DNA from: Tubiluchus corallicola
Taxonomy: Eukaryota > Priapulida > Priapulimorpha > Priapulimorphida > Tubiluchidae
Length of the DNA stretch: 60,000 bases
Assembly (NCBI GenBank): GCA_030141605.1
Contig: JAQGDQ010000147.1
Coordinates: 374,001 to 434,000 of the forward strand
Direction of reading: 5' to 3'
Part shown: one piece after another, positions 39,901 to 53,792 of the stretch
How the letters are laid out: each line of letters starts with the position of its first letter
Position numbering within the stretch: position 1 is the first letter of the stretch
Made by a program: the position numbers and the translations under genes
Notes under the pieces: generated by a model
The model's database searches: none
What the model was told of the DNA's origin: nothing
What the model saw: the letters and a program-made list of their open reading frames with translations, nothing else

Positions 39901-40968
39901 GTGGAGGGAAATCTGATTGCTCCTGAAAAGCCAGGGTGTACATTGAGGTCTAAATTCAGTTTCACATTTTGGGGGTGTGGCGGAGTCCGAGAGGAAGAAG
40001 CGTGCCATTCCCGCCATGAAGAGGCACTAAAGATACTTATACTTCTGCCTAGAGTCTCAAACCACCTAGAACCGGCCCTGACTACATCCACCAATTAAGG
40101 AAGACTTTCCGGCCCTGATTCATTCTACCACATATAATAGTTTATTCTTAGTGGCTACCTCTACAGAAAAGGCAGACTATATTAAACCAAGTTAACATGC
40201 CAAAAAATATTACTAATTCAGATTAAATGAGATTGACAATGCAGCAATAATTTCTGATGTGTCAGCCTATTAATACAAGGGCATCAGATAATTTAAATTT
40301 CCCACTTCAGTTTTGTTAATATCATATTTATTCCTGGCAGGTGATTCATTATTTCATTTTTTGCCATTCTGTTGCTAACCTACAATTACGTGAACATGAT
40401 GACCTATCATGTGTATATGACTTATTAATTTATTTCGTAACTTCCTTCCTTTGCATTTATTTATTATAATTTTCTCACTTATGACATCATTGTTATGCAG
40501 CGATTCGCATTTCGGCTTTTTAACATTGTCATTAATAGCTGGAATGTTTATTATTTGACTTTTGTTATGTTTGTTTTATATTTTTCTTTCGTTTGTAGCT
40601 GTACTATGATCGTTCCATTTAAATAATTAACTAAAGTTGCAGCCAGTGTCATCTTTTTTCCGATATTGCAATATTAACTTATAAAGGGGCGAGAGTGATT
40701 AGACCACCTACGGTCTTTCCTCACCCCATCTCCTTGGATTAAAGTGAAGTTTTTTTGTAAAATGAAAATTGTGACACATTATTTGAGAAGATAAACGTCT
40801 ATGTTTATAAGCGTGCCTCTTTCTTTTGGCTAAGCTAAACACGTACTACCAAAAACTTACTCGTCTTTTGGCACCTGGGTTAGGTGATAAGTTTTCCAAA
40901 CCAACTCGGCGTATATTTCTCAACATTTGCAAAGCCTTTTCAATTACGTTTCTACTGGAAGTGGCCAT
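33943..40968 (-). CDS. MRPL15: Mitochondrial large-subunit ribosomal protein L15 (four exons)
   Basis: Coding exons in order on the minus strand are 40968-40861, 37171-37032, 36533-36368 and 34404-33943: 876 nt, 291 residues, against 296 in human. Introns are GT-AG with codon phases 0, 2 and 0 that all join. Recognisable blocks are [20 protein letters not shown] (exon 1), [20 protein letters not shown] and YYEGHH (exons 2-3), [12 protein letters not shown] and EPIDLTTLV (exon 3), [20 protein letters not shown] (exons 3-4), [31 protein letters not shown] and [19 protein letters not shown] (exon 4). The protein is a structural part of the 39S subunit in the mitochondrial matrix. The usual Gly-rich GRGHKG stretch between exons 1 and 2 is reduced to [16 protein letters not shown]; a skipped micro-exon in intron 1 cannot be excluded. 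Introns carry several transposons. Confidence 0.95.
34958..35012 (+). mobile_element. Retroposon tail with TA repeat
   Basis: TTTTTAATGGCAAATAAAGA followed by TTATTGTATTA and a TA repeat, the same terminal sequence as at 30484-30530 in opposite orientation. It lies in MRPL15 intron 3, antisense to the gene. The upstream body is unclassified. Confidence 0.55.
35640..35713. repeat. Near-perfect 74-base hairpin
   Basis: AACCTAAAAACACTTATCTG continues to a stem of about 33 base pairs with one mismatch and an 8-base loop (AAGTTACT). It sits in MRPL15 intron 3. The stem is too perfect for a typical animal microRNA precursor; a young MITE or hairpin siRNA source is more likely. Confidence 0.85.
36031..36200. 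mobile_element. pogo/Tigger-like MITE
   Basis: The left end CAGTCAAACCTTGTTATAAT pairs with the right end, whose reverse complement begins AGTCAAACCTCTTTATACC. These ends and the internal AACACCAGG and CCAAAGTGGGCGG text match the style of pogo/Tigger non-autonomous elements. The interior of about 130 bases is non-coding. It lies in MRPL15 intron 3. Confidence 0.7.
36791..36862 (+). mobile_element. tRNA-like SINE head
   Basis: An A-box-like TAATCTAGTGGTACAAGATG and a B box, TCTGTTCAAATCC, stand at about tRNA spacing (about 40 bases). No complete cloverleaf or acceptor stem is visible, so it is a SINE head or tRNA pseudogene, not a working tRNA. It lies in MRPL15 intron 2. Confidence 0.5.
37548..37657. 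mobile_element. Foldback element in MRPL15 intron 1
   Basis: TGGATTTAAGAAATTTAAAA through CTGTAATGCTTA pairs with the reverse complement of the segment ending TTAAATCCA; arms are about 40 bases with few mismatches and the loop is about 25 bases. Possible MITE; no target duplication recognised. Confidence 0.65.
38397..40080. mobile_element. hAT-like element with 8-base target duplication
   Basis: The left end TAGGGCCAGCTAGGC and the right end (reverse complement CAGGGCCGGTTCTAGG) form short imperfect inverted termini. Flanks are ACTACGTC (38389-38396) and ACTACATC (40081-40088), an 8-base duplication with one mismatch, diagnostic of hAT-type insertion. The interior (1684 bases in all) has an unassigned open run at about 38960-39204 on the plus strand but no recognisable transposase. 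It is inserted in MRPL15 intron 1. Confidence 0.8.
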
Positions 40969-43846
40969 GTTCGTACCTGCACGGGCGAACTCCCGCTACA
41001 GGCTTACGAATCGATAAACCGATGACGAACTTCCATTTCAAGTCGATCTGCATTTATGTAGTAGTGTCGTTAAAGCATAATTTTTAAAAATTTAATTATT
41101 ACAAAATTTTAATGCTTGCTGTTTTATAAATTATTACTGCATTATTTAACAATTGTTTTTTCAGCTAATAATAGCAATTTTTTGGTAAATCTGTAGTATA
41201 AATCTTAGATAAATCTGTAGTGTAGTACTAAAAGAAATTTGTTGCGAATGTGTAATTGCTTATAGAAAGACGTAAAAGTTCTTGGACGATAATTGTTTCA
41301 TGTCTTAACTAAATGTGTGGTCGCCTTATCGGGCTTGCTGTTTCATTCACTTTAATAGTACGCTATTAAAGAAACAGTTATGCCAATTGCAAAATGATAT
41401 TAATTTCCAACATCACGCATTCACCCATTCATATGGAGCTATGCTATGTGTGTGTGTGCGTACGGGTGTGTGTGTGTGTGTGTGTGCGTGCGTGCGTGCG
41501 TGTGTGTGTGTACTATTTGACAGATGACTCCTTTATTTTCCTTCCAGTCATCCATGATTTACTAACTAAGTGTAGAATTGTCTAGGTGCTGACAAGCTTA
41601 AACAATGAGGAACCACTCGCCCCAAAATTGGCACCAAAAATGGGCAATAGCGCTCATGTTGCCCGTGACACTGTGATAAGAAAATTGTAATAAACAGATA
41701 AGAGAGATAGAAGATTATGAATTACGTAGATTTTGTTATAAAGTTGTAGGCTAACATGCTTTTACTTATATGTTTTGTCATAGTAATAACAAAAATAAAA
41801 TATGAGGCCAAAGAAGCTATTTTGCCTTCATCGGTGGCAGTTAAACATTGGTGTCAATTAAACACTATCTTTATGTACAGTGTAAATTGTAATTTAATTT
41901 TTTGCACGTGCTATAGCATACATGAGGTGGCCAAAAATGTGCCGAAGTTTTTAACTTGCTGTTATAAGAAGAAAATAACGGAATGGCTTGAAAATTGCCA
42001 CACTGATGTCACAGAGACTTGCGTGTAAACACCAAAAAAATTAAGACATTTTCTTACATTATTCGAAAGATACAGAAGCTTTAAATTAAATGTAAAAAAG
42101 TAAATGCCGGGAAAATTTCGGCGTCACAATTGTTAAAATTTGCAGCAACTCAACAAGTCCTCTGTGTTCGCCGTTTTCACCACAGGCGAAGACGTTTCTT
42201 TCACAGTATCTTACTTAGTCCTTACATTAGACAATTGTTGCCTTTAGTTCCTCTGTATCAAATGGCTCTGTGCGGCTGTCGGGAATTTCAGATGCACCGT
42301 TATCCAGATGATTAGCCCTACTTTTTCTTAATAACAAACCTTTATCAGTACTTTATTTTCTGTGGTAAAGAACATGAAGTAAACTGGTTGATTTCTTTGT
42401 TGTTTTGCTGCCATGTGCTTATACGACACCGTGACTGCTTCTCAATTATTGATGATTAGCTGACATTGTTCCGATTTAGAAGTTTTTAACATGCAAAGCT
42501 CTTTCGGCCATAACATAGAAACTGTTAAACCTATAAACTTATAACTTTCGCAGCCAAAAACGGATCTATTGTAATATCACGCTATGAAATGTCAACTTTG
42601 TAGGATATTTATTTATAATGTTATTGTAGTGTAAATTTCGACACATTATTTGTGAGCCACCTGATAATATTATATCTTATTTTCTCCATGTCGTATAACT
42701 TTCAAATTATTTTCATAATTATATAGTTGCAAGGCAGAAGCTAAATTTTAGTGGAAAATTTAACATTGCATAATAAATCTAAAATGATAATAGGCCTAAT
42801 TGGCTATTATTAATCTCTTTAAAACTAATCAGTTGATTATTTAATTATTTAAATTAATTATTTAATTAATTATCTGCCGAGTGTTTCGTAAAACGCAAAC
42901 TCATGAATCATCTGGAGTAAAAAGACTTTCATAGAGGTACTTAAGTAAGGCTCACAATAATTAGTGTTAACCTTTGGCCTTATCAGAGAAGACATTTCAG
43001 ATCATCTTGAGCGGTTTTTGTCATGACATTCAAACGAGATAAAGAAATCGATCTTTGAATTACGCACGCGTTTAATGTGCGTTTACGTGCGCTTGTGATG
43101 AATCTGAGGTGACAAGGTAAAATGTCAACTTTTCGGAAGCAAATCAAGGATTACCACCAGCTTTCAGAATCAGCTTTCAGATAGTCACAGAATCGTCAAC
43201 ATGGCATTTTCAATAAATTTCATTTAATAGTTGACAACAGAAAATTACACACATTGGAAATTGCCCGAAAAAGCGCTAGTAGAGTGTTTTTTGGTTATTT
43301 TCAACATAGTACAAAATATTGTCAGCAAAAATTTTCGAAATATGTCAAGTAACATATTTACAAGTAAGCACAAGTTAACGCACAATGCGCATTACGCACA
43401 AGTAAGGTAAGAATAGACTTACTGGTTGAACCAGATATTGGTTATCTACTCATATGTAGGCATAATAGGAAACAAACATTTTAAAATATTTCAAGTTAGA
43501 ATGATTTCAGCATGATATCAGGTTTATTTGGTATAAAGAACTTTATATGTACATCTTCATGACAGTGGTCATAATAAATAATCTAACAGTGCTAAAAATC
43601 AACGTTTTCATACCAACATTTTTTGAATGTAATAAAAAATAATACATACAGTATTTTACGTTACGGAATTGTTCTAGATAAGACTAAAAGCAGGCCACAT
43701 AAAAATATGGCAATGCTTTTTGGCTTTATGACAACAATAGTTTCTTAAAAATTGTAAAAGAAGTTTTTATGTGTTAGAGCTAAAAAGTGAAACGGACAAT
43801 CACACCAGTTGCATAACCTGACATGACCATTATTATCTAATTGGTT
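40969..43846. other. Intergenic between MRPL15 and the secreted-protein gene
   Basis: Contains the MRPL15 promoter region (the first 100 bases are GC-richer than the flanks), a GT-rich microsatellite at 41447-41512, and AT-rich DNA. The 3' untranslated region of the secreted-protein gene occupies the right part; a minus-strand AATAAA at 43523-43528 is a candidate polyadenylation signal. No further gene seen. Confidence 0.6.
41447..41512. repeat. GT/GC dinucleotide microsatellite
   Basis: Alternating TGTGTG and CGTGCG units with one interruption (TACGGG). Simple sequence. Confidence 0.9.
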
Positions 43847-46800
43847 CTATTTCTTACCAACAGTGGGCGCAGTAAGAAGCCACTTTAGACCAGAATCTTT
43901 GGTTCCAGAAACCAACGTGCCCTGAGGAGCAGAGTAACCGATGGCACCTGCTTGACTGCCCTGAATGTAAACAGAATGCACAGGAAAACCATTAACGGCG
44001 TAGGCGGTACGTGCTGGCGGAGATGCCGAACGGTACACTACAGATGGTATATGAGGTGCAGTAAATGTACTTCTACCGTAGGTAATGGCAGGTTGAGCCT
44101 GAACTAACTTCTGCTGTAATGGCACACCATAGGTCTGCACTGGAGCGACAATGTATTTTACTGGGTAATTAACAGGATAGGCAGACTGCTGAGATGATCC
44201 CGTCAGCGCATTCTGAAGAATTGTAGTTGCCTGAGGAAGAACTTTTTTCTTCAAGAGGTCATTGTAGTCTTTGCTAGTTCCTTCAGTATCATGACCGTAA
44301 TATGAGTAAGTTGGTGTTGATGCTTTATACAATGGTTGGTCAGTTACTGGCCGAGGTTTATAGTCATCTTTTATCACCACTGTTTTGCCTTTTGCAACTC
44401 CGTAAGAAGGCAGACGATCAGCATCACTACTTGGTGTGTGAACCACTTGTTGTGTTTTGTGAACTGGTGGTAATGGAACAGCTGCCGCCCGTGAAGGTTT
44501 GTTTTGCGCCATTTGGGGAATGACAGAAGGTGTTTGTGCAGGTTGTGCAACGTATGTAATGGGATATGCTGGTGCTGTTGCTACCTGTGCTACTTGTGGC
44601 GCCGCCACTTGGTAGGTGGCTGGTGCAACACGGTACACTGGAGAGGCTTGATACGCAACTGGCTGAACAACTGGTTGAGCAGCATATGCATAACTGGCTC
44701 GTCCGGGGTATGCATATCCAGTCTGTGGAGCTCGTTGATACTGTCCGATTGTAGCCAGAGCATAATCGCCACTTGCAATAAGAGGCACATTTCCTGGACT
44801 TGTATAGGTATATCCACCCCTCAGCTGAGATCGACTAACGGGAGCAGACGCAGGGAAAGTGGATGATGGATATGTTGCCACCGGTGCTGTTGCTACTGGT
44901 GCTGCAGCTACTGGTGCTGGCTGAACTGCAGGATAAATGGCACCAGTAGGATAGCTACCTGCAGACACAACTTGTGGCGTGGGCTGGGCTGGATACCTAC
45001 TCCTGGTATATTGATATGGTGAATAGCTACCTCTAGATGCCCTGCCAACAACATTGGCACTTTGGGGGTAAGTTGCTGGTTGGGTGCCCGCTGTTGCTGA
45101 CGGAAAAACGCCCTGGCCACTTCGTCCAAATGCATTGCCACCTTGTTTAATGAGTGACGCAAGGTAGACAAGGTAGAGAAGATTTGGATCATTTGGAAGC
45201 TCTTTATATTCTACATGTGGAAATGGCTTGTCAAAAGAATGGCCTTTTTGGTAGCCATACCTATCTCCCTGACTTCTAAAATAGCCCTCTTCTTCCAATC
45301 GTCTCCTTGCATGGGTGCCCCTGTAGTCATAGTCACCTAGGCGATAGTCTTCATTTCTATGTTGATTACCACTGTTTCCATACAAAGAACCATAAGTATG
45401 TTGCCCCCGTTGATAACGACCACCATAATCCTTATTATAGCCATAACCACGACCGTGATTTAGTTCACCGTAAGTATTTGCATTGTTCTGATAATAACTA
45501 CCTGGTGGATTGTTCTGGTACCCCCCATAACCAGCTGGCCCTGAGCTATATCTACCAGGTCCTGCCCCGTGGCCTGGTGGCCTTCCAGCGATTGGGGCAC
45601 TAGGATAGCTTCCTCCAGGCCCATTCCTGGCTGGAGTATGTCCGTGGTAACTGCCACTCCCATGTGGTGGCCTGTTATTTTGATAGTTGTAGCTGGCACC
45701 AGCTGGAGGCGGTCTTCTTGGGTTTCCATATCCGTTGCCGTATCTAGGTGGACTATAATAACTGCCTTGCGATTCTACATGAGTTATCTAGAAGTAAGAA
45801 TGTTAAAAAATTATTTACGCCTTGTTGTGCACATAAAGCCCTCATTTGGCAACTTTAACTACAGCCACAATAAATTTTTACAGGCGTTATTAAAATTTTT
45901 ATCAATTTTGTAAACATTTTTGACCGCAAGTATTATTCACGTGTGGAATGTATGACTAAAGCTTGTTAGTTAACCAAATAGATTGTCAGTAGCTGTACCA
46001 TCATTTTAGACAGTCAGAAACGAGGTCTTCTTCATTGCCATAGAAGCTTCTTTGAACGTTAGCGTAATTATTATGATTAGTATGAACTTAATATTATGTA
46101 GAATGTATTTAAGGTTTTCTTCAAGAAGTATTTTAAGCACTTTTTGCATAATACTCATAATAGAAACTACGTGCATAGATTTGCTAACCAGTCAGTTTTA
46201 TTACGTAGCTTGCTAGTTATTTAGGTTTGCTAGCATTTCTTATAATAGCAGTGGGTATACATGTAATATATTGCTAAATATATTGTACTGTACAAACAGT
46301 AATAACGCAATTACTTATCAAACTGTAGAATGGTGACGATTAACCTAGATGAGCAAGCTTGCTGTGACCGATTTACAGTACAGTGTCGCGTGATTATAAT
46401 AATTTATGCCAAAAAGTTTCACTATCAAATCGAGTTTTCTTTTACCGAGTTAATTTAATGGGAACGCGTGTAATAATTTTTACTTAGAAATTACCCGTGT
46501 TGATGCTTTTAAAAACACGATTTCGTATGTTGTTGAGCTCAACTGAGTCGTACACCGCTTAGGTGTAAGAATGGGATGCTTAAATCGTTTAATTGGTTAA
46601 TCAGTTTAAGATTTTCGTACCGGCACCATAATTTTAAGTTCAGCCTGTTCAGGACGTTGTCTGCTAATTACTTTATTTTGTGCAATTGCGACATAGGTCT
46701 ACTGTCAGTGTACTTAAGCTAAATAGGCTAATTATGCGTCAATTAAAGCTTGACACGGAATGAAAACCAGGTTGGCCTTTTGCTCAGTAATGCGTGTTTA

Positions 46801-47014
46801 TAGCGCAATGTTCTCACACGATTAGTGTAAAAGCTTTTAATTTTGAAAATACGAATGCTTTTTTACTGTTTTCTTTTGGATTTGATTAAAGAACAGGAGA
46901 GGGAGAGGGAAGGAAAAAGATAGGATGGGATGATATAAAAGGCAGTTTGTGAGAAAGGGGTGAGATACCTACCAAAAAACAATAGCATAAGATGACAAGA
47001 GCAGAATCTATCAT
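43847..47014 (-). CDS. Secreted Gly/Tyr/Pro/Ala/Gln-rich protein, probable extracellular matrix
   Basis: Exon 1 (47014-46973) encodes MIDSALVILCYCFL. A phase-0 intron (donor GTAGGT, acceptor TTCTAG) joins it to exon 2 (45787-43847), which opens ITHVESQGSYYSPP. The product is about 660 residues. Residues 1-20 form a signal peptide with core ALVILCYCFLI and a likely cut near VES/QG. Residues 21-160 are Gly/Tyr/Asn/Pro-rich. Residues 165-231 are charged and include a dibasic RRR and an amphipathic segment, NDPNLLYLVYLASLIKQ. The rest is Pro/Ala/Val/Gln/Tyr-rich with short repeats such as APVAAAPVATAPVA and QPVVQPVAYQ. Such composition is typical of shell, cuticle, byssus or mucus matrix proteins; no named family is recognised. 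Another acceptor (TTTTTAG) precedes exon 1 at 47053, so a 5' untranslated exon probably lies further right. The exon-2 frame lacks a Met for its first 240-plus codons, so the signal exon is needed. Confidence 0.8.
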
Positions 47015-47052
47015 GTCACAGAGTTATCTGACTCCTCGCCCAACATTTGGAC

Positions 47053-48350
47053 CTAAAAATAACAAAGAAAGAAATTCTTAGTTTGGTATAAATCTGTTAA
47101 TTTGTTCACGTTTGGCAAAATTTAAGAATCTAAAATCTAAGAATGGTGCTGAGTGCCAATCGACTTCCATCAATAGTAATAAAAGGGCTTAAATACTGCC
47201 TGCTGGTTTGGGTCAACCAAACGTTTTTCAATTTTAGGCGATAAATTTCTCGATAATTGATAATACAAAAACCCGAGAATTATGCATTAAACAGCAGACC
47301 AAGGTGCCTTTTTTATCTTTGATTTGGCTTACTATTAAATGCTATTTATTATTATTGTATGTACATCATAATGACTAGTGAAAGTGTTAGCATCAACTCT
47401 CTAGCTGCCACTTTTCTTTTGTTTCTTCGTTGCTTTTTTCACTGACAACATAATCAAAGTCTTCGAGATAGACGGAAACCAATAATTTCGGCGCACCAAA
47501 AATAGTGTACAAGAACCCAGTGTTGTTGCACAAATTGGTGGCGGGCGTCAAATTCATGGTTGCATCGAATCCTCACAGACATGATAATAGACTGTGTTAT
47601 TATATAGTTCAATAAAGATGCTATACAACTCAGTTATATTGGTTAGTATAGTAAAACAATTGTTGTTATCTGTTTTGAGAAGAATACACACGAAGAACAA
47701 GACAAATGATCTACATGCATCGTAAAACGGTCACGGAAGTAGAAATCAAAACAAGCCAGCAAGTTAGGCAGAAAATAAAAATGTTTGGCGTTTAGTAGCT
47801 TTTATCTTTAACAGGAACTTGAAGGTTCATGTAGGTAGTAAGAAGCAATACTCTGGTGTTTTATATTAGGTTTATAGGTCAGAGGCCAGAGCAGAGCGGT
47901 GATGTTTCCCGACATCTCATGCTGGAATTATCTATTACGTTCTGTGGCTTTAATTAATTACCTCAGTTTGTCACCGACATTATTTTGAAAATGGTGACGC
48001 AACAGTATATGGAAGTGAGATTTTTACAAAAAATGAGAATGGTAACGGCATCAACGGCGACAACAGCAATAGGAACAGGTTAATGGAAGTAACGGATGAC
48101 GAATAATTTATAAATATGAACCTCCCAGTCATTGGTGTATGAAAAATAAAACTCTCTTCTCTTGAACTTAATTGATAATATAGTAATGATTTTCGGACCT
48201 TATTACAAATAAAATAGCGTAGAGTAGTCGTAAATGAAATAAAATAAAGTAGTGTAAATATAAACATTCTATTTTATGGCAATTTTATCTATTTGTACGT
48301 ACAATATGCATGGTTTTGCTAGTAATCACGTCTATTTGAAAGATCTCTGA
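47053..48350. other. Upstream region of the secreted-protein gene
   Basis: It should contain an untranslated first exon and promoter, but I could not place them. AT-rich, with short chance frames only. Confidence 0.5.
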
Positions 48351-49140
48351 AAAAGTTTGACATTTTTGAGTGGAACACGGCTGGGTCAGCTAGTAATTTA
48401 TTTAACCGCGCTGAGTAGTGATCATATGATTCATCAAATACTTGCAATGGATGAATATATTCAAAATGGGATATCAGTAGGTTGGCCGTATGGTGGGTAT
48501 TCCTTTTCCATAAAGTTTCGTGGAAATCTAAGTGTTTTTTACCGAGTACCCAATGATAAAGTATCGCTTGCTTAACTTTTCTAGCAACAATTTTATTTTC
48601 CTATTTACAAGAAACTTGAATTGCCTCGCATACTAATCTCTGTCCGGCTGCTGGTCAGCAAACAAGAAGCAAGGCGTGTTTTTCTGAACTCCTTTTCGTC
48701 CTCTTGTCCTTACGCCGCAATCTTATCTGAACTAAATACTTTCTCACCACGTGGACCTTTAGGCACAAAACTGTCAATTGTCTGCGTGATATACTTGCTT
48801 AACACGATTAACTCGCATTGCAGTATCATTCCTTCGTACCCGCTATTAAACCCGGAATTGGTCTCCATCTGATTTTACTGAAATCACTACTTTGGCGAGA
48901 TGAAGTGCTGAGATAATGTGGAGGGCCATGGGCAAAAGTGAAGAATCGACGCAGAAAAGATTGTGCTGTGGATGCCAGTGACAACGATGAGGTGAAACGT
49001 TGTCATATGCATGACCTATACAGAAAGACAACGGCAAACGAGGACAGCAAATTTCGGCAAAGTATGCTACCAGTTAGGTATCTGCTCGCAATTCAAACAA
49101 TCGAAATACTTGATACTAATTTTAACTTAGAATGATTTTT
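48351..49140 (+). mobile_element. Decayed non-LTR retrotransposon, endonuclease/linker part
   Basis: Two neighbouring frames give protein traces of a LINE ORF2: GISVGWPYGGYSFSIKF near 48460-48520 resembles the GRPYGG strand of apurinic-type endonucleases, and SLLWRDEVLR followed by a stop and CGGPW (48885-48930) resembles the conserved WRD...CGRP linker before the reverse transcriptase. Stops and shifts separate them, so the copy is dead. Confidence 0.6.
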
Positions 49141-49520
49141 ACAAAAATTGTAAAGATAATCTTGTGAAGTAAAACTGTGGAAATCGTTCAACCAAGATAT
49201 CTGATTTCCAACAACCAGTTAGCTCTAAAGTTGACGCTAGTGCCTGTTTAATAAAATTGATAACTTGTCCCGTTTTCTAAAAAGAAACAATCGACAAACG
49301 AAAGGTGACTAAGAAAAGTTTTAGGCCAGGTACGTAGCATGCGATTATCTGAGGAATAAGATATATCGGTGTTATGTGTGTACACTTCTCCAGGTTCAAT
49401 TTCGGTGACGAAATATTTTAATTTTTCTTCTGAACACAAATTTCGCGGATTCTTTCTATGAATAAATATTTGAGCCTTGTTTTGTTCAGCAACAAACTCC
49501 ACCAATGCATGTTTTTCTGT

Positions 49521-52267
<2,747 letters not shown>

Positions 52268-52519
52268 ATGTTAATCTATAGGAAGATGCTCGATATAAAA
52301 TGGCCTGACAGAATATCTAAAGACGATCTGTATAATGTGGTCAAGAAGAATCCTTGGAGTAAACAGATAAAAGTAAGAAGATTGCATTGGACTGGGCGTA
52401 CACTAAGATTACCTCAAGAATCTCTTCTTCCTATAGCATTACGTAAAGCTCTTGAAACGGCGGTGGTAACAGATAGGAATGTGTGGCATCAACAGCTGGG
52501 ATGTTTTCTTAGGACGTAG
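52268..52519 (+). mobile_element. LINE ORF2 C-terminal fragment
   Basis: The 83-codon frame reads RKMLDIKWPDRISKDDLYNV, then KVRRLHWTGRTLRLPQESLL and PIALRKALE. This is the R-ML-I-W-DR ... R-LRW-GH-LRMP ... A-R signature found downstream of the reverse transcriptase in many animal LINEs. The typical GH is replaced by GR. No reverse-transcriptase domain remains upstream. Confidence 0.8.
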
Positions 52520-53730
52520 CAGCACCGAAACGATAACGACGTTATGTAATGTAAAGTAAAGTATTTATATAGAACGCTACATCACTCAAAATCGTATTAT
52601 TCTGAACATTAAAAAACAAATAAAATTCATAAGGTACATAAAATCTCAAAGACATTAAAGTTAAATAAGAATTCATCACAAAAAGTACAATCTAAGGAAA
52701 ACAGTCATAGTTGCTACTCTTTGCATGCTTTCAGTCCACACAAGGACATCTGGTAAGAATTCTTCATTTGCATAAAATATTTGGTGAAGATCAGCTGTGT
52801 GCTGCAATTAAGCTGCCCATTAGGTCAGTTTGCTCATTTAAAATTACTTAATTAAAACAGCACGTCTTTTAAATCAGCTTTTAGGTGTTTTTGCAGATGT
52901 ACTGTTTATGTCACAACTGAGCAGTGATTTATGCGCATAGTGACTGTGATCTACTTCTTAAGCGATTGCACCTTTTCTTAGGTGATAACGACCTTGTTAT
53001 GTAGCATTTTCGTAGTATTGACACTGAAGATAATTTTGCCAAAGGCCAACCGCGCTACCTTGTATATGCATGAAGCACTAATTAGTGACACAAGGAAGAA
53101 GACTGAGCGCTTTAAACACCTAGAGGCCTTTGGACTATTCAGCTTTTGCATACGGAAAAAGCTAAGAATACAAAGCAGTTTCCGTATTATCTTAGGTGTA
53201 AAAAATAAACAAATAAATGAAAACAAGCACAATAACTACTAATTTCGCTATTTTACTTTATATATAGAATGATTGATTCATTTTTCTCAGGCAAATAAAG
53301 ACAATATAATTTTTGGCAGCTATTTCTTTGTGCTTGCTGAGGTTTGCCTGAGGACTTTAGAACTACTTCAAACGCACTAAAATTTCACTATAAATCATAA
53401 GCATGGAATGATATATACATAATTAATTAATTACTCGCGAACCACTCAAACTCTAAATGAAGTGCAAAAAATGAACTAGTTAGTTATTGCTCTATTTGAA
53501 AAAAACATGAAACTTTGTATTGTTTGTGAAGTTGTGAGTTATCGGGAAAGAGTGGATATTCACCACCCTTTCTCCGCTTAATTATCTTTTTTTATTACTA
53601 AGTACTAACGAATATTTATTAGTTTTCCAAATTGTCAAAATTAATATCGCGTCTATTATGTACGGTCAAACTTAAAGGAGATAAATAAATCTTAATATTA
53701 ATCTTAATCTGAATCGAGTGCGTAGGAATG

Positions 53731-53792
53731 TGTAGTCTGGTGGCCAAAACGCTGGAATTTGTATTTCAAAGGTCCCTAGCTCGACGTTCTAA
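53731..53792 (+). mobile_element. Possible tRNA-like SINE head
   Basis: AGTCTGGTGGCCAAAACGCT resembles an A-box region and GGTCCCTAGCTCGACG a degenerate B box at roughly tRNA spacing. No tail was identified, so the call is tentative. Confidence 0.35.

Noticed and set aside
44302-45913. Plus-strand and shifted open frames across the secreted-protein exon
   Set aside because: Composition mirrors the repetitive codons of the minus-strand gene; no independent evidence.
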